This document shows, piece after piece, positions 1 to 8,621 of a DNA stretch of 64,000 nucleotides (its first letter is position 1; the number at the start of each line of letters is the position of its first letter). Under the pieces are notes generated by a model. It was not told the DNA's origin. It saw only the letters and a list, made by a program, of their open reading frames with translations, and ran no database searches. This DNA comes from Verrucomicrobiaceae bacterium (GTDB lineage: Bacteria > Verrucomicrobiota > Verrucomicrobiia > Verrucomicrobiales > DEV007): assembly GCA_004211885.1 (NCBI GenBank), contig SHBV01000001.1, forward strand, positions 62,001-126,000. The letters are read 5' to 3'. Both the position numbers and the translations under genes were made by a program.

Positions 1-304
1 ACATCATGTCTGCTTTGTCCAAGGCTTCCATTCCAGGGATCTTTGAAGATCCTGGTTTGATGTGACCATTTTCATCTAAACCAAAAAGCACCGTGCACTT
101 GAACCCGTATCGATGAGCTAGAATACGGGCAATGGCAGGGCATGTTTCTTCACCACGATATTCATGATCACTTGCAATGAAAACAATATGTTTCCCTTTA
201 CCAATACCTGAAGTGCCTTCGTAGACCAGATTTTTAGCTCGTAATGAGGGCAAAAAGGAATTGAGGCAAAGAACCGTAATGATGAGATAAAATATTGATT
301 TCAT
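1..304 (-). CDS. ThuA-like secreted protein, N-terminal part (runs off the window)
   Basis: The minus frame opens with an ATG at 304-302 and stays open to the window edge, giving the first 101 residues. Residues 1-23 form a signal peptide (hydrophobic core after MKSIF, ending near SLRA). A beta-strand/loop HIVFIASDHEYRGEET and a helix IARILAHRYGF follow. This resembles the start of the ThuA-like (glutamine-amidotransferase-fold) proteins common in Planctomycetes and Verrucomicrobia, where GDEEYRSEE-type motifs open the domain. ThuA relatives are tied to sugar utilisation, but the substrate cannot be told from the fragment. The assignment is from family memory; the C-terminal two thirds are not visible. 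Confidence 0.7.
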   Translation of the reverse strand, partial: MKSIFYLIITVLCLNSFLPSLRAKNLVYEGTSGIGKGKHIVFIASDHEYRGEETCPAIARILAHRYGFKCTVLFGLDENGHIKPGSSKIPGMEALDKADMM

Positions 305-376
305 ATTATTAGGCTAACACCAATTAGGTGCAATGGACAAGGGCGCTGATTTAGTGGGTCTAGAGGTCATAAATCT

Positions 377-820
377 CTAATTAATTATTATTTGGGTTTT
401 TACTGAGCGAGCCAAGAAGCATTCAAGGTGAGCTTTTTGATGAATGCCATTAATGGTTTCAGGGTCACATTTTTCCTTTTCTTCAAAATCTATTGAGGGA
501 TTTAATTCTACCTTAGAAAGCCATGGTTTACCGTCTTCTGCCTTTTCTAAGTATCCGATAGCCGCATCAGAGTAAGCATTCACTATGATTTTCTGTAATG
601 AGCACAGTGCGAGGAAGGTAAGGGCATGACAACTTGCTAATGATGCCACAAAGGCCTGCTCAGGGTCGACCAGTACAGGATCGCCAAGAAAATCTGGAGC
701 GGCAGATGCTTTCACGATTTCACCGTTACCAAAGTCCCAAGTGTGAGTTCTTGGATAGTCCTTATAATTAAAATCAGCGCCTTGACGCTCCCAATTTAGT
801 ATGACTTGATGCTGAGACAT
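377..820 (-). CDS. OsmC family peroxiredoxin-like protein
   Basis: The protein has 147 residues if it starts at the ATG at 820 (MSQHQVILNW). An upstream in-frame start at 853 would add 11 residues that do not look like the family. OsmC/Ohr proteins reduce organic hydroperoxides with two cysteines. Here one cysteine lies in the ASLASCHALTFLALC helix and the other in the C-terminal ECFLARSVKT segment, at the expected places. The 'DPEQAFVASLASCH' stretch is the usual OsmC helix start (PE-LL-ASLASC). Length fits the family (about 140-150). It is probably cytoplasmic and monocistronic; the neighbouring ThuA-like gene lies 72 bases downstream on the same strand. Whether it acts on peroxides or another thiol substrate is unknown. 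Confidence 0.85.
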   Translation of the reverse strand: MSQHQVILNWERQGADFNYKDYPRTHTWDFGNGEIVKASAAPDFLGDPVLVDPEQAFVASLASCHALTFLALCSLQKIIVNAYSDAAIGYLEKAEDGKPWLSKVELNPSIDFEEKEKCDPETINGIHQKAHLECFLARSVKTQIIIN

Positions 821-1008
821 AATATTAATTTTCGGGAAGATCTGATGAAACACAAATGGGATTTAGCTCATTGATTTCATTTAATCATTAGTGCATTTTG
901 TTGAAGCAAATTCTAACCTTTTTTAAATCAAATATAGCCATTAACTAAACCATGTTCCTTTATACAAGAATCTGGATATTATGCTAAATCAGAGTCCTTT
1001 ATTAGATC

Positions 1009-1464
1009 TTGAACGCTATGGATGTTATTTCTGGGCAAATAGTTAAGGGACATGGCGTCGCTTCTGGCCGGGCCGAAGATTCTCGTTTTCCTGAAGGCAC
1101 CCTTGCTCTTCAGTGGCCAATATTTGAAATGAATGGTTTAAATTTGAATGGTTATTATCGAGCCACGATTAATATTTCAGTGTTTCCGTTAAAACCAAAT
1201 CCTGTCAATCCGACCCACACATTTAAAAATGTTAAATGGCACTCTGATTGTCCGGCAGAGGACTTTTCTTTCTTTGAAGTGAGTCTTTCAGTCGGCCTGA
1301 GTAAGTGTGTCACTGGTCTAATCTATTGGCCGCATCCAGAAACTAAGCCTGAACATTTTCAAGATCCTAGTGTCATCGAAGTGACGGCTCCGAAAATTGA
1401 TGAAGTGTCATCTAATAATTCGGTTCGCCTTTGGGTGAACCCGGAAACTATTTTTTTTGACTGA
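1009..1464 (+). CDS. Conserved small protein resembling CTP-dependent riboflavin kinase (RibK/DUF120) fold
   Basis: The frame can start at TTG 1009, but the ATG at 1018 (MDVISGQIVKG) is the better start, giving 148 residues. Motifs run in the order G-x-V-x-G-H-G-x-A-S-G, then RATINISVFP, GLIYWPHPETKP, and IEVTAPKID near the C-terminus. That order resembles the archaeal RibK layout (glycine-rich start, GTLN loop, 'P..IEI.AP' end), so a RibK-like barrel is an inference, not an identification. There is no signal peptide, so it is probably cytoplasmic. The stop overlaps the ATG of the ABC ATPase (TGATG), implying translational coupling. The alternative is an unrelated conserved hypothetical. Function unknown. 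Confidence 0.7.
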   Translation: MNAMDVISGQIVKGHGVASGRAEDSRFPEGTLALQWPIFEMNGLNLNGYYRATINISVFPLKPNPVNPTHTFKNVKWHSDCPAEDFSFFEVSLSVGLSKCVTGLIYWPHPETKPEHFQDPSVIEVTAPKIDEVSSNNSVRLWVNPETIFFD

Positions 1465-2414
1465 TGAACGATAAGGAGTCTGATCTCGCAATACATGTTG
1501 ATAATCTGTCAAAGTCATATGGGTCTTTTTTGGCTCTTAAGGGAATAGACTTGACGGTTTGCAGAGGAGAGGTTTTTGGATTTCTCGGTCCAAACGGTGC
1601 CGGTAAAACAACTGCGATTCGTTGCATGCTTGACCTTATTCGTCCTGATTCAGGAACAGTTTCTGTCCTTGGAAGAGATCCTCAATCCGACCCAGTTGCA
1701 GTGCGTCAGCATTGTGGGTACTTGCCGGGTGAGCTTAGGCTTGATGAGAACACCTCAGTACATTCCGTTTTAGAATTCTTGAGGGAACTTCGTGGAGGAG
1801 GAAAGGATTGCCAAAGGAGGGCCAAGGAACTTGCTGAACAGTTGGATTTGAATGTTAGATCAAAAATAAAGAATCTATCCAAAGGTAACAAACAAAAGGT
1901 GGGTATTATTGCGGCATTCATGCATTGCCCTGACCTCCTTTTACTGGATGAACCGACGAGTGGACTGGACCCATTAATTCAGCAGACTGTTCTTGAAATG
2001 GTCAAGGAATCACGTCGTTCGGGGGCTACAGTTTTTTTCTCTTCGCACGTCCTTGCTGAGGTCCAAGCCATTGCTGACCGCGTTGCAATTATAAGGGAGG
2101 GTCAAATTGTCGAAGTCGGGAAAACGAGCTCTCTTCTATCTGGAAGGGCTTGGAGGATGAAAGTGATTTTTGCAGAAAATACACAAATTTTTGCCGAGAA
2201 AATAGAGGCTCTTCCGGGCATTCTCTTGGACGCAATGAGTTCGGATGGGCGTGAGCTGAAATTAATAGTTGATGGTGAGATGGATGAACTCATTAAGGCA
2301 TTGGCTGGATATCATGTGGAGTCTATAGAGACTGAGAGGCCTGACCTTGAGGAAATTTTTCTTTCCTATTATGGAGAAGTTAGTGAAAGAGATTATCTAG
2401 AAAAAAGTAAATGA
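1464..2414 (+). CDS. ABC transporter ATP-binding protein (CcmA/ABC-2 type)
   Basis: This is the ATPase subunit of an ABC-2 exporter, 316 residues. The Walker A motif GPNGAGKTT is at about residues 42-50, the Q-loop follows near YLPGELR, the signature LSKGNKQKV is near 139-147, and Walker B LLLLDEPTSGLDP is near 157-169, with the H-loop histidine in SSHVL. After the 220-residue ATPase core there is a C-terminal extension of about 90 residues, as in BcrA/CcmA-like subunits. It starts inside the stop of the previous gene, and its own stop overlaps the permease start (ATGA), so the three genes form one tightly coupled operon. The substrate is not predictable; homologues export antibiotics, lipids or act in cell-envelope processes. 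Confidence 0.93.
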   Translation: MNDKESDLAIHVDNLSKSYGSFLALKGIDLTVCRGEVFGFLGPNGAGKTTAIRCMLDLIRPDSGTVSVLGRDPQSDPVAVRQHCGYLPGELRLDENTSVHSVLEFLRELRGGGKDCQRRAKELAEQLDLNVRSKIKNLSKGNKQKVGIIAAFMHCPDLLLLDEPTSGLDPLIQQTVLEMVKESRRSGATVFFSSHVLAEVQAIADRVAIIREGQIVEVGKTSSLLSGRAWRMKVIFAENTQIFAEKIEALPGILLDAMSSDGRELKLIVDGEMDELIKALAGYHVESIETERPDLEEIFLSYYGEVSERDYLEKSK

Positions 2415-3259
2415 ATAAGTTTTATATTATTACTAGATATTCTTTTCGTCGATCAGTATGGACGATCTTAGGCTGGGGAATTCCTCTAATGCTCTTAGGA
2501 ATTATAACTATTCCTTTCTATGATTTGGTTGCAGAAAACGAGAGACAATTAAGACCAGTTCTGGAAAGCTTAAAGCCATTGGTTAAGACCTTCATAGGAG
2601 GTGAAGAGGCAGAACAAATTTTCACTCCTCAAGGATTTATATCGCTCCGTTATTTTGCTTTCCTCCCGGTCATTCTTGGTATTTATGGATCAGTGTCAGG
2701 GAGCGGACTCTTGGCAGCTGATGAGGAGAGGGGAATACTTGATTTTGTACTCGCACATCCTGTCAGTCGTGGACAGTTTTTCTGGGGTAGAGTCATTGCC
2801 TTCACTTTTAGTCTTTCGTGCATTATTGGTCTTGGTTGGTTAGGTTTGTGGATAGGTGTTGCTAAGGCAGGATCCATGAACTTTCCTACTTTCCAATTAT
2901 TGCTTCCGTATCTTTCCGTCTTTGCAGTGACTTGGTTCTTTGCATGTTTCAGTTTGGCCCTAAGCATGTGCGTACCGTCCCGTTCCTCCGCTGCAATGAT
3001 ATCAGGAATAGTGGTCCTGGGAGGTTACATCATTACTACTTTATCTAAGGCCATAAAGGGATTAGAAAGTTGGGCTGTTTTTTCCCCGCTCACTTATTTT
3101 CAAAGTAACGCAATGACGGGCCTTGAGCTTGTACCGTTTTTTAAACTCTTATTAGTTGCTTTCTTTTTATTATTCCTTGCCAGAACTGGTTTTGGATTAC
3201 GAGATATTCGTGTCGCAGGCGATGGTGGTTGGAAATTACCGTTCATAAGAGGTTCATAG
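2411..3259 (+). CDS. ABC-2 type transporter permease
   Basis: A 282-residue integral membrane protein with about six hydrophobic segments: one near residues 15-38, a loop of about 50 residues, then clusters near 88-110, 130-155, 165-190, 193-215 and a last one near 240-260. The DEERGILDFVLAHPVSR stretch after the second segment is the cytoplasmic coupling region typical of ABC-2 permeases (E-x-G-T/I-L-x-x-x-L-A-x-P-x-S/T-R). The gene overlaps the ATPase by four bases, so the two subunits are co-translated and should form the exporter together. There is no sign of truncation. Substrate unknown. Confidence 0.9.
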   Translation: MNKFYIITRYSFRRSVWTILGWGIPLMLLGIITIPFYDLVAENERQLRPVLESLKPLVKTFIGGEEAEQIFTPQGFISLRYFAFLPVILGIYGSVSGSGLLAADEERGILDFVLAHPVSRGQFFWGRVIAFTFSLSCIIGLGWLGLWIGVAKAGSMNFPTFQLLLPYLSVFAVTWFFACFSLALSMCVPSRSSAAMISGIVVLGGYIITTLSKAIKGLESWAVFSPLTYFQSNAMTGLELVPFFKLLLVAFFLLFLARTGFGLRDIRVAGDGGWKLPFIRGS

Positions 3260-3350
3260 AGACTAAAGGTTTTCCAAATTTCCGCCTTTTTTAGCGGTAA
3301 ATATTTAAGATGCCTAAATAATTAATCTATTTATACTGTGCATTCTCTAG

Positions 3351-3380
3351 TTGCAGGTTACCCTTAATATAAGCTATATT
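3351..3380 (+). promoter_or_regulatory. Candidate sigma-70 promoter for the DUF1549/DUF1553 gene
   Basis: TTGCAG (3351-3356) and TATATT (3375-3380) are separated by 18 bases. The -10 ends eight bases before the ATG at 3389, so the transcript would start almost at the start codon. No Shine-Dalgarno is present. Inference from motif match only. Confidence 0.4.
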
Positions 3381-3388
3381 ACATTATA

Positions 3389-5332
3389 ATGAAGAGGATA
3401 AGGAATAGCATTGCCCTGACGTTTATTACTACCTTTTTTGTTCTAGATTCATATTCGCAACTTGCTCAACGGGCAGGTTCTGTTTCCAAGAGCCAATCAG
3501 TTGAATTTCAAATTGAGTCTTCAAAAAAGATCGACAGACTCGTAGGTGCTGATTTCAGAAGAAAGCAGATCAGGCCACTCGGAAAGGCCACGGATTCTGA
3601 GTTCCTTCGAAGAGCCTATCTTAATGTGATTGGTCGTATTCCATCTTATGAAGAATCTATTGAATTTCTTAACAATGAAGATCCTGAGAAGCGAAGCAAA
3701 CTCATTGACCTCTTGTTAAGTTCTTATGGCTATAACATGCACATGTTTAATTGGTGGGCTGACTTACTGAGGGCCACGGACACATTTCAGAACACTTCTG
3801 GGGCACCTTACATAAAATGGATTAAAGATTCCATAGCCGAGAACAAGTCATACAAAACCATGGTTCATCAGCTCGTGGCTGCTACTGGAGGAGGATGGCA
3901 GAACGGGGCCGTTGGTTACTATGTTCGTGACCAGGGCATGCTTAAAGACAATATGGCTAACACGACTAGGATATTTCTGGGCACTAGGATCGAATGTGCT
4001 CAGTGTCACAATCACCCATTCGATTCATGGAAGCAGATGGACTTTTATCAGATGGCTGCATTCACGAATGGAATTAAAACTTCAAAGGATCATTTAGCCG
4101 ATTATCTCGAAGACAAGGAAGATATGGATGGTGTGAGTAGGGAACTCAGGGACGTGTCCCGACTCGTTAGATATGCGGTTTATGATTTTTCCATTAGTGA
4201 TTCAGGCACAGGAACCATCAAGTTACCGAAGGATTATAAGTACCGCGATGGAGAGCCTGGTGAGAGGGTAGGAGCAAAGTCATTGAGTCAATTTGGCAAA
4301 ACGATTAAGGTCAGTACAAGATCCAAGAGCACTGACCCAGGAAAATCTCGCCAAAAATTTGCTGATTGGCTAGTGAATTCCGATAATCCACGATTCACGA
4401 AGGTCATAGCCAATAGAATGTGGAAGAGGGTAATGGGGACTGGTCTATTTGAGCCACTTGATAACTTTAGCTCTGCTTCTGAACCATCTAACCCATCTTT
4501 AATGTCTTACCTAGAGGAACTATTAGTTGATCTGGATTATGACCTCAAGGCCTTCCAAAAGATTCTCTATAAGAGTTATGCTTTTCAACTAAGCCCTAAT
4601 ACTATACAACATCCTGACAGGACCGCTTACCATTTTAATGGCCGTCAGTTAAAACGTTTGAGCGCAGAACAGATTTGGGATTCTCTATTGACGCTTAAGA
4701 TTGATAATCTTGATCAGAGGAAAGGAAACGGATACGGGGGTGATGCTATAATTTATAGAGGAAGGCCTGTACTAGTTGGTAAGAAATCGATGAAGGATCT
4801 TTACAATGAAGTGATGGCCTTAGACACGGGTGGAGAGGTCTGGGATTATACTAAGAAACTGCATGACCAGATTAAGGGAGATAAAGGTGCCAGTGGAGGA
4901 GGCGGAGAAAAGATGCAGATGATGATGATGGCTTATAATGCTAGCAAGAAGTACGGAAATGAGATGCGTGCTTCTGAACTTAAATCACCAATGCCTAATG
5001 GTCATTTCCTTAGGCAGTTTGGTCAGTCGAACCGCGAAGTGATTGAAAATTCAAGTACTGATTCTGATGTCACTCAAGTACTTTCAATCTTGAACGGACA
5101 CGTTGAGCGGCACATCACTGCTAATGGGAGTGCTAAAGTTTTTCGCGTTATTAAGAAGGGTAAGAATGATGAGGAAAAAATTGAACGTGCCTTTATAAGT
5201 ATACTGTCGAGATTGCCTACGACTTTAGAAAAAGAAATTTTCATTGAAGAATTTAAATCGAACGGAGCCTCTGCTCCCGAGAACATGGTTTCAGCACTAA
5301 TTTCTACCGCGGAGTTCATGTTCCTCCAGTAA
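3389..5332 (+). CDS. DUF1549/DUF1553 domain secreted protein (planctomycete PSCyt2/PSD1 type)
   Basis: A 647-residue exported protein with a signal peptide at residues 1-24. The DUF1549 domain begins near residue 45 (LRRAYLNVIGRIPSYEES) and carries a heme-like CAQCH motif near residue 203, followed by NHPFDSW. The DUF1553 domain spans about residues 320-640, with NRMWKRVMGTGLFEP and the usual end STAEFMFLQ. A methionine/glycine-rich linker (GASGGGGEKMQMMMM) near 500 is unusual. These families occur almost only in Planctomycetes/Verrucomicrobia and are found beside DUF1501, cytochrome c and polysaccharide-degradation genes; their biochemical role is not established. It precedes a DUF1501 gene by 51 bases and a cytochrome c gene, so they probably form one operon. 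The N-terminal PSCyt1 domain found in many relatives is absent here and encoded separately at 6749. Confidence 0.9.
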   Translation: MKRIRNSIALTFITTFFVLDSYSQLAQRAGSVSKSQSVEFQIESSKKIDRLVGADFRRKQIRPLGKATDSEFLRRAYLNVIGRIPSYEESIEFLNNEDPEKRSKLIDLLLSSYGYNMHMFNWWADLLRATDTFQNTSGAPYIKWIKDSIAENKSYKTMVHQLVAATGGGWQNGAVGYYVRDQGMLKDNMANTTRIFLGTRIECAQCHNHPFDSWKQMDFYQMAAFTNGIKTSKDHLADYLEDKEDMDGVSRELRDVSRLVRYAVYDFSISDSGTGTIKLPKDYKYRDGEPGERVGAKSLSQFGKTIKVSTRSKSTDPGKSRQKFADWLVNSDNPRFTKVIANRMWKRVMGTGLFEPLDNFSSASEPSNPSLMSYLEELLVDLDYDLKAFQKILYKSYAFQLSPNTIQHPDRTAYHFNGRQLKRLSAEQIWDSLLTLKIDNLDQRKGNGYGGDAIIYRGRPVLVGKKSMKDLYNEVMALDTGGEVWDYTKKLHDQIKGDKGASGGGGEKMQMMMMAYNASKKYGNEMRASELKSPMPNGHFLRQFGQSNREVIENSSTDSDVTQVLSILNGHVERHITANGSAKVFRVIKKGKNDEEKIERAFISILSRLPTTLEKEIFIEEFKSNGASAPENMVSALISTAEFMFLQ

Positions 5333-5383
5333 TTAATTTCCAGAACAATTTTAGGACACAAACAAGTAAACCGTTACATACAA

Positions 5384-6694
5384 ATGCCAGATAAAACAAT
5401 ATTCAATAAGAGTGACGAAGTGAGCCGTAGGCAATTCATGATAGGTGCTGCCAAGAATTGCTTGGGAGTGAGTGTATTGCCAATGCTAGGAGCTTCCGTC
5501 GCCACGCACGATACTTTTGCTGCGGCACCTCCGATGCGCCGAGGAGCGGCCAAGAGTGTCATCTTCCTTAATATGTCAGGAGGAATGAGCCATTTAGACA
5601 CTTTTGATCCTAAGCCTCAAAATCAAGAAGTTCAGGGACCAACTCCAGTAATAAATACTAGTGCTGATGGTATACAAATTTCGGGTTTTCTTCCCAAGAC
5701 CGCGGCCATGATGAAATACATTACTTTGTTCCGCGGAATGCAGACGAATCAGGGCGCACACGAACAGGGCCAGTACCTTCTTCACAGAAGCTATCCGATG
5801 CGTGGCACAATTGTGCATCCGGCATTAGGTGCCTGGGTGATGAGATTATCAGGCAGAAGAAATACTACTATCCCAGGATTTGTATCTGTTGGAGGTTCGG
5901 CGGAGAACGCGACTGGAGGATTCATGGGTGCAAAGTATGGAGGTGTCCCACTAGGCAGCGCTAATGATGGGCTTAAGGACTCTACTAGAGCACACTCAGT
6001 CAGTGAGTCTGATTTTAACCGTCGACTTGATTTGGCGGATAAGATGAACTCAACTTTTCATGGAAAATTTAAGCAGAAACAAATCAAAACTTACCACGGT
6101 CTATATGATGAAGCTATTAAGCTCATGACGAGTGAAGACCTTAAGGCCTTTGATCTTAATCATGAAGATATCAAGGTTCGCGACCTTTATGGGCAGAACG
6201 GATTTGGTCAGGGATGCTTATTAGCTCGTCGCTTAGTAGAGCATCAAGTTCGATTCATAGAAGTGAGCATGGGTGGATGGGACACTCACAACGACAACTT
6301 TGTATCTGTCGAATCCAGATGCCAGATCTTGGACACTGCACTTGCAGGTCTCGTATCAGATCTCGAAAGAAGAGGCCTCTTGGATTCAACATTAGTTGCG
6401 CTTGGAACTGAGTTTGGAAGAACTCCTGAAATTAATGATAATACGGGCAGGGATCACTTCCCCAGAGCCTTCACTTGCTTAATGGCAGGAGGAGGCGTCA
6501 AGGGTGGCTTTGTATACGGTGAAACTGACCGCAAGGCACACACCGTCAAAGAAGGTGTCGTGACTCCAGGAATGTTCAATGCCACGATTGGTCATGCTCT
6601 AGGTTTACCTACAGAAAGAGTAGTAAATTCTCCTTCAGGCCGCCCATTTACGATTGGTGATGAGGCCAAGCCCGTCAAAGAGGTGTTTGCTTAG
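5384..6694 (+). CDS. DUF1501 domain exported protein
   Basis: A 436-residue protein with a twin-arginine-like export signal: SRRQFMIGAAKN near residues 14-25, then a hydrophobic stretch to ATHDTFAAAP. DUF1501 proteins have an alkaline-phosphatase/sulfatase-like fold. Recognisable blocks are FLNMSGGMSHLDTFDPKP (about 64-81), EVSMGGWDTHNDN (about 295-307), GTEFGRTPEINDNTGRDHF and LMAGGGVKGGFVYGETD (about 343-385). The metal-site-like Asp/His residues fall in these blocks. It almost always pairs with a DUF1549/DUF1553 gene, as here. Substrate unknown; a hydrolytic role on sulfated or phosphorylated extracellular substrates is an inference from fold. Confidence 0.92.
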   Translation: MPDKTIFNKSDEVSRRQFMIGAAKNCLGVSVLPMLGASVATHDTFAAAPPMRRGAAKSVIFLNMSGGMSHLDTFDPKPQNQEVQGPTPVINTSADGIQISGFLPKTAAMMKYITLFRGMQTNQGAHEQGQYLLHRSYPMRGTIVHPALGAWVMRLSGRRNTTIPGFVSVGGSAENATGGFMGAKYGGVPLGSANDGLKDSTRAHSVSESDFNRRLDLADKMNSTFHGKFKQKQIKTYHGLYDEAIKLMTSEDLKAFDLNHEDIKVRDLYGQNGFGQGCLLARRLVEHQVRFIEVSMGGWDTHNDNFVSVESRCQILDTALAGLVSDLERRGLLDSTLVALGTEFGRTPEINDNTGRDHFPRAFTCLMAGGGVKGGFVYGETDRKAHTVKEGVVTPGMFNATIGHALGLPTERVVNSPSGRPFTIGDEAKPVKEVFA

Positions 6695-6748
6695 TTTTAA
6701 ATTAATATTAAGGGAAAATTCCCACGATAAGTTTTTCGCATTGATGTG

Positions 6749-7732
6749 ATGCTGAATATTTCCGCACGTAATTTTTTCATGAGTTGCATTGGGCTCATGA
6801 TTTTAGGGTCAACAGGCTTTGGGCAAGATGTAGATTACAAAAAACAGATCGCTCCGATCCTTTCCTCTAAGTGTAATTCTTGTCACACTGCTAAGAAGAA
6901 GGAATCGGATAAAAAACCGAAAGCTGGTCTTGCCTTAGATACTCCTATAGGAATGCGTTCGGGTGGAGTATTGGAGCCTGGAGATGCATTAAGTAGCGAA
7001 CTTTATATACGTGTATCATTGCCCAAGAATGCTGAAGATTTAATGCCACCTCCAGATGATGGAAGTCCTTTATCGACTAAGGAAATAGCCTTAATAAAAA
7101 AGTGGATAGATGATGGCGCTAAATTCAGTTCAGGTTCTGGAGGAGCATTGGAAAAAATTCCTGCTGATCTTGATGCACGAAAGGTAAAGAGCATGCCAGT
7201 TAGGGAGCCGAACGCTGATGCTATAGCTCACCTTGAAGGTTTGGGAGCAACAGTCAATCCCGTTTCTGTGACTCTCCCTGAGTACTTATCCATAGAATGG
7301 ATTTCTACATATCACAAAATAACAGATAAGGAGATAGAACAGATTCTGCATTTAGCAGCCAATGTAGTTGAAGCAGATCTTAGTAGAACAAAGGTTACCA
7401 ATGAGGGTCTCAAGCATGTAGGAAAGCTGGGAAGGCTAACTCATTTGAATCTTAATCGGACTGAAATCGATGACAAGGGGATTGCAGCTTTAGCTGACTT
7501 GCAATCCTTGGAATGGCTAAATTTATATGGTACTAAAGTTACGGACGCGAGCATGCCGATCATTGCAAAGTACCGGGACCTAAAGGCAGTATATCTCTGG
7601 AATACTGCAGTAACTTCTAATGGGGTTTCGACGCTGCGAAAAGCTTTGCCTGAAGCGAAGATCGTTCGTGATACTGATGACAGAGCGGGTCGTTTTGATA
7701 ATCTTGAGGATCCTGGCAAGTTTGACTTTTAG
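6749..7732 (+). CDS. Secreted planctomycete-type cytochrome c with leucine-rich-like repeats
   Basis: A GTG at 6746 and an ATG at 6749 are both possible; the ATG gives 327 residues. A signal peptide covers about residues 1-26. A PSCyt1-type domain follows, with ILSSKCNSCHTA (CxxCH near residue 42) and a downstream MPPPDDGSPLS segment carrying the axial Met. From about residue 190 there are leucine-rich-like repeats (DLSRTKVTNEGLKHVGKL, NLNRTEIDDKGIAALADL, NLYGTKVTDASM), then a charged tail. The domain pair is common in this lineage. It is third in the module starting at 3389 and could hand electrons to or from it, but no partner is evident. Confidence 0.88.
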   Translation: MLNISARNFFMSCIGLMILGSTGFGQDVDYKKQIAPILSSKCNSCHTAKKKESDKKPKAGLALDTPIGMRSGGVLEPGDALSSELYIRVSLPKNAEDLMPPPDDGSPLSTKEIALIKKWIDDGAKFSSGSGGALEKIPADLDARKVKSMPVREPNADAIAHLEGLGATVNPVSVTLPEYLSIEWISTYHKITDKEIEQILHLAANVVEADLSRTKVTNEGLKHVGKLGRLTHLNLNRTEIDDKGIAALADLQSLEWLNLYGTKVTDASMPIIAKYRDLKAVYLWNTAVTSNGVSTLRKALPEAKIVRDTDDRAGRFDNLEDPGKFDF

Positions 7733-7919
7733 TCGATTCACATTTCTTTCGAATATCATTCATAAATTCGAAGTGCGCTCTTAAAGAGGGTTCTTTAATA
7801 AGAATAAATCGGTATTTTTTTCTTATTGAATATTTGAGGCCACGATTTTTCTAAGGATAAGGCTCAAAAGTTTTATAAAGTTCTACCATTTTGTATTCCA
7901 GCTTTAGATAAAGCAAAAT

Positions 7920-7928
7920 TGCTATAAT
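7920..7928 (+). promoter_or_regulatory. Extended -10 promoter for the small-gene pair
   Basis: TGCTATAAT (7920-7928) is an exact extended -10 element. No good -35 sits 17 bases upstream, as expected for extended -10 promoters. It lies 60 bases ahead of the ATG at 7989. Read from the sequence; activity is inferred. Confidence 0.5.
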
Positions 7929-7988
7929 TATCAAAAAAATGTTTTACAAATGAGAAAAGAATGGCATTATTATTGCATTTTAATCTGG

Positions 7989-8195
7989 ATGGCTCGGCAA
8001 AAAAATGCGATTTCCTCTGTGCAACTGACTGTTTCTGTAACGGAAAGAGTTCGCGAACACTTGGATCGGATGACCGAGACTGGGATGTTTGGTAAGAATG
8101 CTGCCGAGACTGCGAACCTTTTACTTATAGATTCGATCAGGGAATACATAGAAAAAGGATCTACGTTCTTGGATTCAAAATCCGAGGATCAATAG
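7989..8195 (+). CDS. Small ribbon-helix-helix-like protein
   Basis: Sixty-eight residues from the ATG at 7989 (MARQKNAISS); an ATG at 7950 would add a segment rich in Trp, Tyr and Cys that does not belong. The segment VQLTVSVTERVREHLDRM has the beta-strand-then-helix pattern of ribbon-helix-helix DNA-binding proteins, followed by GMFGKNAAETANLLLIDSIREYI, a second helix pair. RHH proteins dimerise and bind operators through the strand. Similar short proteins of the form 'SVQLTVS...LV.TGL.GKN..E.A' are, from memory, widespread in Verrucomicrobia. It is followed by a small acidic gene 21 bases later, suggesting co-transcription. The target is unknown; a role as an antitoxin is possible but unsupported. 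Confidence 0.7.
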   Translation: MARQKNAISSVQLTVSVTERVREHLDRMTETGMFGKNAAETANLLLIDSIREYIEKGSTFLDSKSEDQ

Positions 8196-8216
8196 ATTCA
8201 AAAAACATTATATAAG

Positions 8217-8552
8217 ATGCCCAAACCAAGATCGAATAGTCCGGAAAATATTGATAAAAATGAATTCAATACGTCTTCAGAATTAAGTGCAGACAAGCCT
8301 GACTCTAATGATGATCCCAGCGATTGGATGTATGCTCAGGAATCTGCTGAAGAAGATAGCCTCAGAGAACTCGCTGAAGATATAATCCGATATGACAGTG
8401 ATTTGGCAAGTATCCTTGTAGATACTGTTTCTGGGGATTCATCAACGGGAGAATTGATTCGTCGCATTAGTGCTTGGCAGGCAGCTAATGGTGGTGGCTA
8501 CAAGCGTGCTCGATCCCGTGGATCTGTTCCTGCTAAGCCTTGGTTATCTTAA
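8217..8552 (+). CDS. Small acidic hypothetical protein
   Basis: A 111-residue protein. Residues 1-40 are polar and low complexity (SPENIDKNEF..., many Asp/Asn/Ser). Residues 45-75 form an acidic amphipathic helix (QESAEEDSLRELAEDIIRY). The C-terminal 25 residues are basic (GGGYKRARSRGS). No signal peptide or known motif is visible. It follows the RHH-like gene by 21 bases, so the two probably share the extended -10 promoter. A partner or regulator of the RHH protein is a guess. I do not recognise the family. Confidence 0.6.
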   Translation: MPKPRSNSPENIDKNEFNTSSELSADKPDSNDDPSDWMYAQESAEEDSLRELAEDIIRYDSDLASILVDTVSGDSSTGELIRRISAWQAANGGGYKRARSRGSVPAKPWLS

Positions 8553-8621
8553 AGGCAGGGTTGAGGCTATTTTCGCAGATCGGACTCGTTTTTTATATTA
8601 CAGGCATTAGTATATTTGGTA

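Noticed and set aside
1576-2293. Short overlapping frames inside the ABC ATPase
   Set aside because: The Walker and signature motifs lie in the main frame and the others lack domains.
7795-7832. AT-rich inverted repeat (AATAAGAA...TTCTTATT) as a terminator
   Set aside because: The pairing is AT-only with a long loop and little energy; chance in an A+T-rich gap is likely.
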